The notes under the pieces are model-generated. The model saw nothing but the letters and a program-made list of their open reading frames with translations, searched no databases and was not told where the DNA came from. Source: Peribacillus simplex (GTDB lineage: Bacteria > Bacillota > Bacilli > Bacillales > DSM-1321). Taken from it: a DNA stretch of 64,000 nt. A program made the position numbers and the translations under genes. The DNA is taken from NCBI RefSeq assembly GCF_030123325.1, contig NZ_CP126106.1:3314001-3378000 (forward strand), read 5' to 3'. Positions 36,110-43,666 of the stretch are shown here, piece after piece (positions within the stretch are counted from its first letter, which is position 1; every line of letters starts with the position of its first letter).

Positions 36110-37429
36110 TTAACTTAAGAACTTCTTTGCGCTTATACTTTTTCCTATTTCACTGCATATCATATTCAAATCTTCATCAAAGCTTTGAACAACAAATGCA
36201 TTAGATAGCAATTCATCTTCATGGGATTGAGCCACTTTTTCAATTTTATTCTCGTATGTTTTAATGAATTTATCTATTGTTGGACAATTTAAATTTAAAT
36301 ATTTTGCAATTCCTTGAATTATTTTTATACGATAATAGTCTTCTTTAGGCATCCTAGGGATATCCAAATATCCTTCCCTATTGACGAACATTTTTCTAAT
36401 TGGAACAGCAGAAAAATCATAATATTTCCCATCCTTATCTGGTTCTGAAAAAGGATCGATCAACAGTGCGGTATAACGTATATATAATAAATATTCTTGA
36501 TGGATAGCTTCTAAATGATTAAAATTCTCTATATCATGACGTGATAAACTTTCCAATCTCACGGGATAATTATCATCTGTCATAAATTTAAGTAGATTTA
36601 AATTTTCTATATTTAATTTCCCTAAGATATTCATGATTTCTTTCCATTGAGCCAGCATATCCCTAATTAAATATTGTGTAATGGGCCCCTCAGGATAAAG
36701 TTTATAAACATATTTCTTGCTTTCTAAGTCACCAAATATTGCACTTAGTGTGAAATCATTCATAAACAACGGTGGGTGAACATATAAAGAAATATTTCTC
36801 GTTTCTGCTTCTATTGGAGATTTCATATTTACAAGAGTAATACCTAATTGTTCATATAACTTATATAGTCCCTCGACATTTTTAGATGGATATTGTGTAG
36901 AGCCTATATAAATTTTTTTCTTGACTGCCGTTGTTAAAACATTATTAGAAGGTTTATCGTGCATCCATCGTGTATCTCCGTAATATGTAGAAAAACTGAT
37001 AATTTCCGCGTCTGAATTACGCTGGTTCATATAATTATTTATTAAACTATTGGAACCGAAAGTCGGAGAAATTAAAACAATACACCTTACTGGTTTTAAG
37101 ATCTCATTATTAATTTGTTTTAGTACTTCTATATAAGCATCCGTTGTTACAGCAAGAATAATAGTATCCCATTCACCCTTAATTGTTCCATAATCCCTAA
37201 AAACTTGGTCAATGAAGCATTCACCTTGCATAGTACGATGCTTTTCATTTTGAACGCTTACACGAACTAAATGATTATTTTCCTTAAGTGTCTCAAAAAA
37301 AATTTCTGAACGAACAGATTCTCTCCCAACAATTCCTACGTAGCAATTCAATTGGTTTTTTAGATTCATAGCTAGTTGGATAGATGTAGGGCCAGTGCCT
37401 AATAGTAGGACTCGCTTAAAATCATTCAT
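36110..37429 (-). CDS. cntM: Opine metallophore dehydrogenase, CntM-like
   Basis: 439 residues, the DUF2338/opine dehydrogenase length. N-terminal nucleotide-binding motif LLLGTGPTSIQLAMNL at 8-23, a middle HPPLFMNDFTLSAIFG block and a helical C-terminal catalytic region. In S. aureus and Pseudomonas the enzyme reductively condenses an alpha-keto acid (pyruvate or 2-oxoglutarate) with the CntL product using NAD(P)H, the last step to staphylopine or pseudopaline. The keto acid used here cannot be read from sequence. It is the third gene of the cntKLM unit. Confidence 0.88.
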   Translation of the reverse strand: MNDFKRVLLLGTGPTSIQLAMNLKNQLNCYVGIVGRESVRSEIFFETLKENNHLVRVSVQNEKHRTMQGECFIDQVFRDYGTIKGEWDTIILAVTTDAYIEVLKQINNEILKPVRCIVLISPTFGSNSLINNYMNQRNSDAEIISFSTYYGDTRWMHDKPSNNVLTTAVKKKIYIGSTQYPSKNVEGLYKLYEQLGITLVNMKSPIEAETRNISLYVHPPLFMNDFTLSAIFGDLESKKYVYKLYPEGPITQYLIRDMLAQWKEIMNILGKLNIENLNLLKFMTDDNYPVRLESLSRHDIENFNHLEAIHQEYLLYIRYTALLIDPFSEPDKDGKYYDFSAVPIRKMFVNREGYLDIPRMPKEDYYRIKIIQGIAKYLNLNCPTIDKFIKTYENKIEKVAQSHEDELLSNAFVVQSFDEDLNMICSEIGKSISAKKFLS

Positions 37430-37459
37430 AAAGGCCTCCTTTTCTTACAAATTAGTAAG

Positions 37460-38254
37460 CTATGCTTTTTTATACAATGCGATATCAAACACATGATCTG
37501 GACGCAATATTTCTTCAACCATCTTCCACTTCTGCCTATCAGCCTCTCTTGATGGAAAATTAAACAATGACTTCAATTGATTGCCATATCTCATAGCAAC
37601 AACTACATTTTCATTCGTTAATGTATGTAATTGATCCAATATGTAATATTTATTTTCAACAGTTGAACTAAAAATGATATGAGTAACGTTTTTCGTAAAA
37701 TCAAGATTTTCCACTAATGTTTTTTCTAATCTAATATTTAATCCATTTCCTAATTTCTCTACTACGTTTCGTCCAAGTTGTATAGCCTCATCATCAATAT
37801 CTATGCCAACAACCTCTGCTCCTGTTCGCTTAGCGATTAATAATGGCGTCATTGGAAATGAACCTGATCCTACTAACAATACTTTTGATTCCGAAGTAAT
37901 TTGAAAACTGCCAAATTCTTTTTCAATACATGATTCTATATTTTTAAAATAGTCTGCCTTTTCACTATTTCCATCCAGTAGCTTGATTGCACGAAATTTC
38001 TCCATAATAGCTACACAAAGTGCCGATTTTCTTCTTAGGTTCATCACAAGTTGATTTAAATCACTAGATTCTTGTAGTTCTAGTTGTTTCCAAGCTTCTT
38101 TATTCGTCTCATTTGTTATAAATTTTGAATAGTCATCTATTAAACTCTCTAACTCTGAACAATTATTGATTGTATGATCATAACTTCCTGCTAAACCTTC
38201 AAATTTTTCTGAATACTCACTTAAATATTCTTGAAAAGTTACTAATGCATTCAT
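37460..38254 (-). CDS. cntL: Nicotianamine-synthase-like aminobutanoyltransferase, CntL-like
   Basis: 264 residues. N-terminal helical domain, then a SAM-binding Rossmann domain: VLLVGSGSFPMTPLLIAKR at about 125-143 and VVGIDIDDEAI at about 148. The GSGSFPMT motif is characteristic of the nicotianamine synthase/CntL family. The enzyme transfers an aminobutanoyl group from S-adenosylmethionine to histidine (D-His in staphylopine, L-His in pseudopaline). An adjacent cntK predicts D-His here. It starts 27 bases after cntK and ends 30 bases before cntM. Confidence 0.88.
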   Translation of the reverse strand: MNALVTFQEYLSEYSEKFEGLAGSYDHTINNCSELESLIDDYSKFITNETNKEAWKQLELQESSDLNQLVMNLRRKSALCVAIMEKFRAIKLLDGNSEKADYFKNIESCIEKEFGSFQITSESKVLLVGSGSFPMTPLLIAKRTGAEVVGIDIDDEAIQLGRNVVEKLGNGLNIRLEKTLVENLDFTKNVTHIIFSSTVENKYYILDQLHTLTNENVVVAMRYGNQLKSLFNFPSREADRQKWKMVEEILRPDHVFDIALYKKA

Positions 38255-38281
38255 TAATTTTCCCCCAGTACAATGTTATAA

Positions 38282-39115
38282 CTAACCATCTATAAAAGCT
38301 TTGCCTTGTGCTACTATTTGTACCGACCCTTCAATCATAAGGCTTGTTAATTCTTCTCCATGACAAGTAGCAAATACTTTAATATCGCCACCAGGTTGCC
38401 TTATATTTGTAACAATCTCTCCTTTATTCTTCCAAGCTAGATAGGCTCCTAAGGAGGCTGTACCGGAACCACACCCCCTTTCCCATATCATACTATCTAA
38501 ATGTGGTACATAAATGAGGGGAGCCATTTCCACAGATTTCGATTTATACAATAAAACGCCGATCAATTGAGCACCTAAAGTTACTCCAAGCAACTTTGCT
38601 AAAGATTGCGCTTTTTCCCTTACTGTTTTACTAAATTCCTCCACTTCTATCACAATGTGTATAAATTCATGGTATCTCACTATAATCATATTCAAATCGT
38701 TGCCATCATACTTTATTGTTCTCTGTTCTATCTTTTTAGGAATAGGCATAGTAACCAGACAGTGATATTCATCTAAATTTCTTTTCATTTGACATGTTAT
38801 TAATTTATCTGTGCCTGAAGCTTCTAATATTATCTCCGCCAAATCATTATGCTTAAGTCCTTTTTCAGATGCTATAAAAGCTGCCAGTGCCATACAAGCA
38901 TTACCACAAAACTCACCTCCAGCCATATGTAACTTTGCGGCAGCTTTATTATTTATCGGCTTTTCTATAAATCCAACTTGTTCTGCATGCACGCTGTCGT
39001 ATGACATGATTTTCGAAGCAATGTGCTTATACTCTTCAATTAGATAATTAGTTTTAACAAGAATTGTCATATTTTGTGTTGGATTAAATTTTATAAAATC
39101 TATTTCCTGGATCAT
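38282..39115 (-). CDS. cntK: Histidine racemase, CntK-like (DapF fold)
   Basis: 277 residues of the diaminopimelate-epimerase fold. Catalytic cysteine pair C70 (GGEFCGNAC) and C215 (ERGCGSGTAS) are both present. In S. aureus CntK converts L-His to D-His for staphylopine; the context with cntL and cntM makes this more likely than DapF, which is normally elsewhere. First gene of the biosynthetic operon, with a Zur box 64 bases upstream. Confidence 0.87.
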   Translation of the reverse strand: MIQEIDFIKFNPTQNMTILVKTNYLIEEYKHIASKIMSYDSVHAEQVGFIEKPINNKAAAKLHMAGGEFCGNACMALAAFIASEKGLKHNDLAEIILEASGTDKLITCQMKRNLDEYHCLVTMPIPKKIEQRTIKYDGNDLNMIIVRYHEFIHIVIEVEEFSKTVREKAQSLAKLLGVTLGAQLIGVLLYKSKSVEMAPLIYVPHLDSMIWERGCGSGTASLGAYLAWKNKGEIVTNIRQPGGDIKVFATCHGEELTSLMIEGSVQIVAQGKAFIDG

Positions 39116-39178
39116 CTCAACTACCCTCTACACTTATATTTTTTGGTTTTCCTTTCTTCATAAAGTATTAATCATCAC

Positions 39179-39199
39179 AAATAGTAATGATTACGATTA
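39179..39199. promoter_or_regulatory. Zur box upstream of cntK
   Basis: AGTAATGATTACGA core with AAAT and ATTA flanks. It sits between cntK (minus) and a decayed plus-strand frame, so it may once have served a divergent promoter. Confidence 0.83.
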
Positions 39200-39309
39200 T
39201 CAATTACAGAATGAATTATAGCATAATGTTGGAAAGTGTCAACAAATATTGGGTCTGTTTTTTACACTGTTGCCGCTTGAACAATGTCATAATTTTCATT
39301 TTTTTCTCT

Positions 39310-39671
39310 TTCCATGTTTATCCCTTAGGATTATATTCACCATTACATATCGGTGCACACGATGATTTAAAAGAAATGGGAAACCAGGTGGCAGATAAGG
39401 AGTTAGTCGGGGTATTCTTAGATACTGTTGGTAATATAAAATCCTATTTGCAAATCTGAACAAAAGTAACAAAATGAGCCAATCCAGGAGTTTATCATAA
39501 GGGTTGAATAGAAAATGATGGCCTTTCCGCTGCGCAAAACTGGGATTTCATTACACAGCACCTTATGGTCGTCAATATATGGGGATTTCTAACAGAAGGA
39601 AAAGATGAATGGGCATTACAGAAATTAGTAGGAATGTACTTTAAAGATATTGATTTTTATCTTCTTATTTG
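39310..39671 (+). pseudogene. Decayed plus-strand gene of unknown family
   Basis: Coding-like text in shifting frames: GAHDDLKEMGNQVADKELVG followed by VFLDTVGNIKSYLQI* and later LGFHYTAPYGRQYMGIS in another frame. Stops and frameshifts break it. I could not assign it to a family. Its position just past a Zur box divergent from cntK suggests it was a zinc-regulated gene. Confidence 0.45.
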
Positions 39672-39695
39672 ATATTGTGAGTTTTATCAAATTAT

Positions 39696-39716
39696 AAATA
39701 GTAACAATTACGATTT
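39696..39716. promoter_or_regulatory. Zur box upstream of the VanY-type lipoprotein gene
   Basis: AGTAACAATTACGA core with AAAT and ATTT flanks. The nearest intact gene is on the plus strand, starting 238 bases downstream. The gap holds no other gene, but whether this box controls that gene is inference. Confidence 0.72.
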
Positions 39717-39954
39717 ATAAAGACAAATACATGATATACGATTTCATGTTTAAATTATGGGAATCTATCGACTATTTTCTTTTTTAATAAGATCTATTAT
39801 CATATTGAATGATTAATCGAAATGTGATGGATATAAGAGACTAAATGATAGGACACTTCATTTTTGTTTTCTCCCTCCCTAACATATCGATTGTTTAATT
39901 TTTATATAAAATATTAAGCAGGATTAGTAACAAATTGAACCTGGGGGCCGCACT

Positions 39955-40734
39955 ATGTTAAGATCCATTTACACCATAGCTTTACTAACATTTATTTTAT
40001 TATGTACATTAGGCTGTACAGTTAAGGATAGCTCTAAAGAAGAAGATAATATACACGATCAAAGTGTAGGTAAGAAAAATTCAGCTTCTAACTCAAAGGA
40101 AAACGAACCTAATATTAACACGGTTCAACAAGAGGCTATTAAAGTCTCTGCAAACCCTGAAAGCATTCCCGTATTAGTAAATAAGTTAAATCCACTTCCA
40201 GATAAATACAGACCATATGACCTTTTTTATCCAAATGTACCGTTTATTTTCAAAGAAAAAATCGAAAAACGAATGATGCGCAAAGAGGCCGGGCAAGCCT
40301 TGGAAAAATTATTTCTTAAGGCTGAAGAAGACGATATTAAATTAGCAGGCGTATCGGCATTTCGTTCACAGGAAACGCAAGAAGCTATTTTTAATAATTA
40401 TGTAGAAAGGGATGGACTTGAAAAGGCTAAAACTTATAGTGCATATCCAGGAACCAGTGAACACCAAACAGGCTTGGCTATTGATGTAAGTGGCATTAAT
40501 GGCACTTGTGCTGCTGAGGAATGTTTTGGTCAAACTAAAGAGGCTGATTGGTTAGCTAAGCATGCAAGTGAGTTTGGATTTATCATTCGTTACCCAGAAG
40601 GTAAGCAAGAAATTACAGGCTATAAATATGAGGCTTGGCATATTCGCTATGTAGGGATAGAGATAGCAAAAGACATTCAAGCTCAAGGGGTGACACTCGA
40701 AGAATACTATAATGTTCAGCCCGTTTCTAAGTAA
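39955..40734 (+). CDS. VanY/DdcY-type D-Ala-D-Ala carboxypeptidase lipoprotein
   Basis: 259 residues. Lipobox LGC at 19-21, a charged linker to about residue 75, then an M15B peptidase domain. Zinc ligands are visible: H170 and D177 in SEHQTGLAIDVSG, H229 in EAWHIRYVG, and the catalytic Glu E226. It should trim the terminal D-Ala from cell-wall stem peptides at the outer face of the membrane. GGGGG lies before ATG 39955. A 20-bp perfect hairpin ends it. A Zur box is upstream, so it may belong to the zinc regulon. There is no vancomycin-resistance context. Confidence 0.88.
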   Translation: MLRSIYTIALLTFILLCTLGCTVKDSSKEEDNIHDQSVGKKNSASNSKENEPNINTVQQEAIKVSANPESIPVLVNKLNPLPDKYRPYDLFYPNVPFIFKEKIEKRMMRKEAGQALEKLFLKAEEDDIKLAGVSAFRSQETQEAIFNNYVERDGLEKAKTYSAYPGTSEHQTGLAIDVSGINGTCAAEECFGQTKEADWLAKHASEFGFIIRYPEGKQEITGYKYEAWHIRYVGIEIAKDIQAQGVTLEEYYNVQPVSK

Positions 40735-40747
40735 TATTAAGCCAACA

Positions 40748-40799
40748 AAGCCAACGACATCTAAAATGCGATGTATCATATTTTAGATGTCGTTGGCTT
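40748..40799 (+). terminator. Long hairpin terminator after the carboxypeptidase gene
   Basis: Twenty perfect pairs (40748-40767 with 40780-40799), 12-base loop, then AACTTTT. It starts 14 bases past the stop codon. Confidence 0.85.
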
Positions 40800-41039
40800 A
40801 ACTTTTATATACTGATTACCAAGGTTAATCCCTTCTGCTTTGCCTTCGAGCAAACTGTTATTATGAGATACTTAAAGGCATCACAGAACCAATAGATTTT
40901 TTGCATAAGGATGTTTAACATAATTTTCAATTAAATCTTGATTTATTTTTTTCGTTTCTATTTCATTCAATTCAGCTTCACTTTTTATAAATGCTTGGGA
41001 AATACTTATCTACAATTCATCCATTACTGAATAAAAAAT
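40800..41039. other. Remnant region without intact gene
   Basis: On the minus strand SQAFIKSEAELNEIETKK and then VKHPYAKNLLVL can be read, ending near 40890. It may be the tail of a decayed gene of unknown type next to the IS110 fragment. Confidence 0.35.
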
Positions 41040-41400
41040 GTACATAACTCCTTTATTAATTCATCTGCCCTGTCACCTCTTCAATCTCTTTTAAAAAGTC
41101 TAAAAAATGACCTAATTCCTCTTTGATGTGCTTCATTGAAAAGCTCTACCCATACGGTTTAGATTGATCTAAAAATACCTGAACTTGACTCTCTCCTTTT
41201 GCCACATCCAGACCGACAACTGGATTCATTGTTTTCCCCTCCTATACTTACTTACCAGTACCCCTAGTCCTTCATGTAGTGTCATAGCTTCGCTTGTTAT
41301 ACGAGATCTACGTCCCAACCAGCCTCAAACATGTTTCTACAAGTAGGGGGCGGACAGTTTATTTCACGGGATCAAGTCCCACGCACCCGTTAGTTCATTA
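41040..41400 (-). mobile_element. IS110-family element, 5' fragment
   Basis: The minus strand from ATG 41229, with an AGGAGG site, reads MNPVVGLDVAKGESQVQVFL, the DEDD-domain start of IS110 transposases. A stop follows at codon 28, then SFSMKHIKEELGHFLDFLKE and further stops. 41230-41400 looks like the noncoding leader of the same element. The rest of the transposase is absent here. Confidence 0.8.
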
Positions 41401-41402
41401 AG

Positions 41403-41427
41403 AAAAAAGGCCGCCAAATGGCAGCCT
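41403..41427 (-). terminator. Terminator downstream of the yibE/yibF-like pair
   Basis: AGGCTGCC pairs with GGCGGCCT on the minus strand (41420-41427 with 41408-41415), followed by TTTTTTC. Confidence 0.75.
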
Positions 41428-41549
41428 CATTCTCTATCTTTATTCATATAATGGCCCTTATTGAAGGCTATGCAAAACTAAACTTACCTCCCTCAAAAAC
41501 TTATTCCTATTATACAAATGAGTGCTCATAAGCCTTTTTGCCATAAAAC

Positions 41550-42326
41550 CTATATAACTTTCTCTTTATTTTTTCTTTTTTTCACCAAAAAATAAGCAGT
41601 AATAAAGGCAGTAATAGGAATAATCAGGGCTACTCCTGTTCCAGCACAAAATATAGTGATCATTTCAGCACTAAATATTTTTGAGTTTACGATTTCTCCA
41701 ACAGAATAGGATAAATCTTTAAACCATATAAGCAAAGCCAAATAGCCTCCAAAGAAGGCAAAAAATAATGTATTCGTAGTTGTTCCTAAGATATCTCTCC
41801 CAATACTTATGCCAAATGTGAATAAATCTTTCTTGCTAATGGATGGATGGTGATAAAACATTTCTCGCATGGGAGATGAAATGGCCATGGCTGTATCGAT
41901 AATGGCGCCAATAGTACTCATAATAATTACTGATGCTCCAATTTTAACAAAATCTACTCCAATATAAAGGGAAAAGATGCTAAGCTCTTCTATTTCTTCT
42001 TCACCAAAACCTTGTATCATCGCATTTTCCGTCACAATGACAATAAAAAAGAGTACAATAACAATCGTGATAATAGTAGAAATGAATGCTGTTTTTGTTG
42101 TACTATTCACTTCGTTAATAAAAAATAAATTAATATAACTAATCACCATACATGCAATCAATGTAACGATATACGGATCATTATTTGGATTTGTCATAAA
42201 AATGATGGTAAAAAGAAACACACCAAAGTTTAGGAAAAAAGCAAAAAATGAACGTGCTCCATTTTTTCCACCAATCAAGATCATCAATATTAATAATATG
42301 AACGCTAGCAACACTAATACATTCAT
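41550..42326 (-). CDS. YibE/F-family membrane protein (second of pair)
   Basis: 258 residues with seven or so membrane helices and the family block GASVIIMSTIGAIIDTAMAISS, then GISIGRDILGTTTNTLFFAFFGG. It overlaps its partner gene by four bases (ATGA). YibE/F-like pairs are common in Firmicutes and are predicted multi-pass transporters; no substrate is established. Cotranscribed with the larger partner. Confidence 0.8.
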   Translation of the reverse strand: MNVLVLLAFILLILMILIGGKNGARSFFAFFLNFGVFLFTIIFMTNPNNDPYIVTLIACMVISYINLFFINEVNSTTKTAFISTIITIVIVLFFIVIVTENAMIQGFGEEEIEELSIFSLYIGVDFVKIGASVIIMSTIGAIIDTAMAISSPMREMFYHHPSISKKDLFTFGISIGRDILGTTTNTLFFAFFGGYLALLIWFKDLSYSVGEIVNSKIFSAEMITIFCAGTGVALIIPITAFITAYFLVKKRKNKEKVI

Positions 42327-43462
42327 TGTCTTTCCCTCTTTCGATTAATGAAAAAAATAGAAATATATAGACCTATCGGAATAGTTAACACGATTCCAAT
42401 GCCACCAGCTATGGCACGGGCCAATTCCAATGTAAGGTTCATGGAAAGGGTAAATCCTAATGGAGAAGAATTTTTTAAATACAAAATAATCGTAGGTATG
42501 GAGCCGCTTATATAGGCAAAAAACAAAATATTTGTCATGGTTCCCATGATGTCTTTTCCAATCTCTAATCCCGAAGTTTTAAGTGCTTTTACTGATATGT
42601 GGTTATTCTTTTCATACAACCCAAAAATCGAAGAAGACATGGTAATGGCTATATCCATTACGGCTCCTAAAGATCCGATAAATAATCCTGCCATAAACAC
42701 CATTTTATAAGGACGAGTGAGAAATTGCATTTCTTCATATCGAAGGCCATTTCCGGAAGTTAACCACATAACAAGATAAATAATGAACAGCGATAAAAAA
42801 GTCCCTAACAGTGTCGCAATAATAGCTGCATATGTTTTTTCATTAAAACCGTTAACGAATAAAAGGGAAAGGACCGTAAATAGAATGATACTTATACTGC
42901 ATATCAATACCAAACTAATGTCTGATGTATTCAAATAAAAATCTAATGCATATGACAACAATATGGCATTGACTGCCAAACTTATAATTGAAAACAGTCC
43001 TTGCTTTTTTCCAACGATTAGTAATGTCAAGATAAAAATCCATGCTACAATCAACACAAATTTATCACGCTTTACGTCTTTTATGGTTCCAGTTAACTCT
43101 GAATTTTCTTCTGTCTTCGTATCAATCGAAACAAATAAATCATTTCCAACTCGATATTCTTGATCATAAGCTCCGGATAAGGAATATTCATTCTTTAAAT
43201 GAATAAGTTTTCCTTTTTCTTCTCCATTTTGTAATTCGGCTATTATACTCTGGGTAAATAGACGATCTTCATTTTGATACATATCATTCAATTCAGTTGT
43301 ATTTTCCAGATTTGTTTTGATGACTTTGGCTATTGGAAGTTCATAGAATGAATAATTGTGATTAACAAGGAAAACAGAGGCGACAAAACAAAGTGCTATG
43401 ATGGCGTACAAAGAAACATGCTTGTAACCCATTTTTATAAATTTATTTACGATAACATTCAA
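42323..43462 (-). CDS. YibE/F-family membrane protein (first of pair)
   Basis: 379 residues. An N-terminal helix, an extracytoplasmic domain of about 100 residues (NTTELNDMYQ to TIKDVKRDKF), then six or more membrane helices with the conserved GAVMDIAITMSSSIF and GLEIGKDIMGTMTNILFFAY blocks, the same blocks as in its partner. A GGAGG site precedes ATG 43462. A terminator-like hairpin lies in the leader (43494-43536). Confidence 0.8.
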   Translation of the reverse strand: MNVIVNKFIKMGYKHVSLYAIIALCFVASVFLVNHNYSFYELPIAKVIKTNLENTTELNDMYQNEDRLFTQSIIAELQNGEEKGKLIHLKNEYSLSGAYDQEYRVGNDLFVSIDTKTEENSELTGTIKDVKRDKFVLIVAWIFILTLLIVGKKQGLFSIISLAVNAILLSYALDFYLNTSDISLVLICSISIILFTVLSLLFVNGFNEKTYAAIIATLLGTFLSLFIIYLVMWLTSGNGLRYEEMQFLTRPYKMVFMAGLFIGSLGAVMDIAITMSSSIFGLYEKNNHISVKALKTSGLEIGKDIMGTMTNILFFAYISGSIPTIILYLKNSSPLGFTLSMNLTLELARAIAGGIGIVLTIPIGLYISIFFINRKRERQ

Positions 43463-43493
43463 AATAAAACCTCCAAATATCGGGTGGGCAAAA

Positions 43494-43536
43494 AAGGCAG
43501 GATGGAGCCAGAATTGACTGACCTCCGCCCTGCCTT
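43494..43536 (-). promoter_or_regulatory. Terminator-like hairpin in the leader of the yibE/F pair
   Basis: On the minus strand AAGGCAGG pairs with CCTGCCTT (43529-43536 with 43494-43501), with an inner GGAG/CTCC pair, followed by TTTTTTGCCC. It is only about 32 bases upstream of the start at 43462. It may be an attenuator, or the terminator of a lost upstream gene. Confidence 0.6.
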
Positions 43537-43666
43537 ACTAGTATTTGATTTTTTTATCTTATCATGAATAAATTTTATTTGCGAAATAAAAAAAATCCAA
43601 TTGGTAACCAAGGGGTTTTTTCTATTAGGTTTTGAAAGTATGATTATTGTAAGAATCGTACATTAA

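Noticed and set aside
38282..39115. cntK as diaminopimelate epimerase dapF
   Set aside because: The fold and Cys pair fit both, but the gene heads an operon with CntL and CntM homologues behind a Zur box, which fits a histidine racemase.
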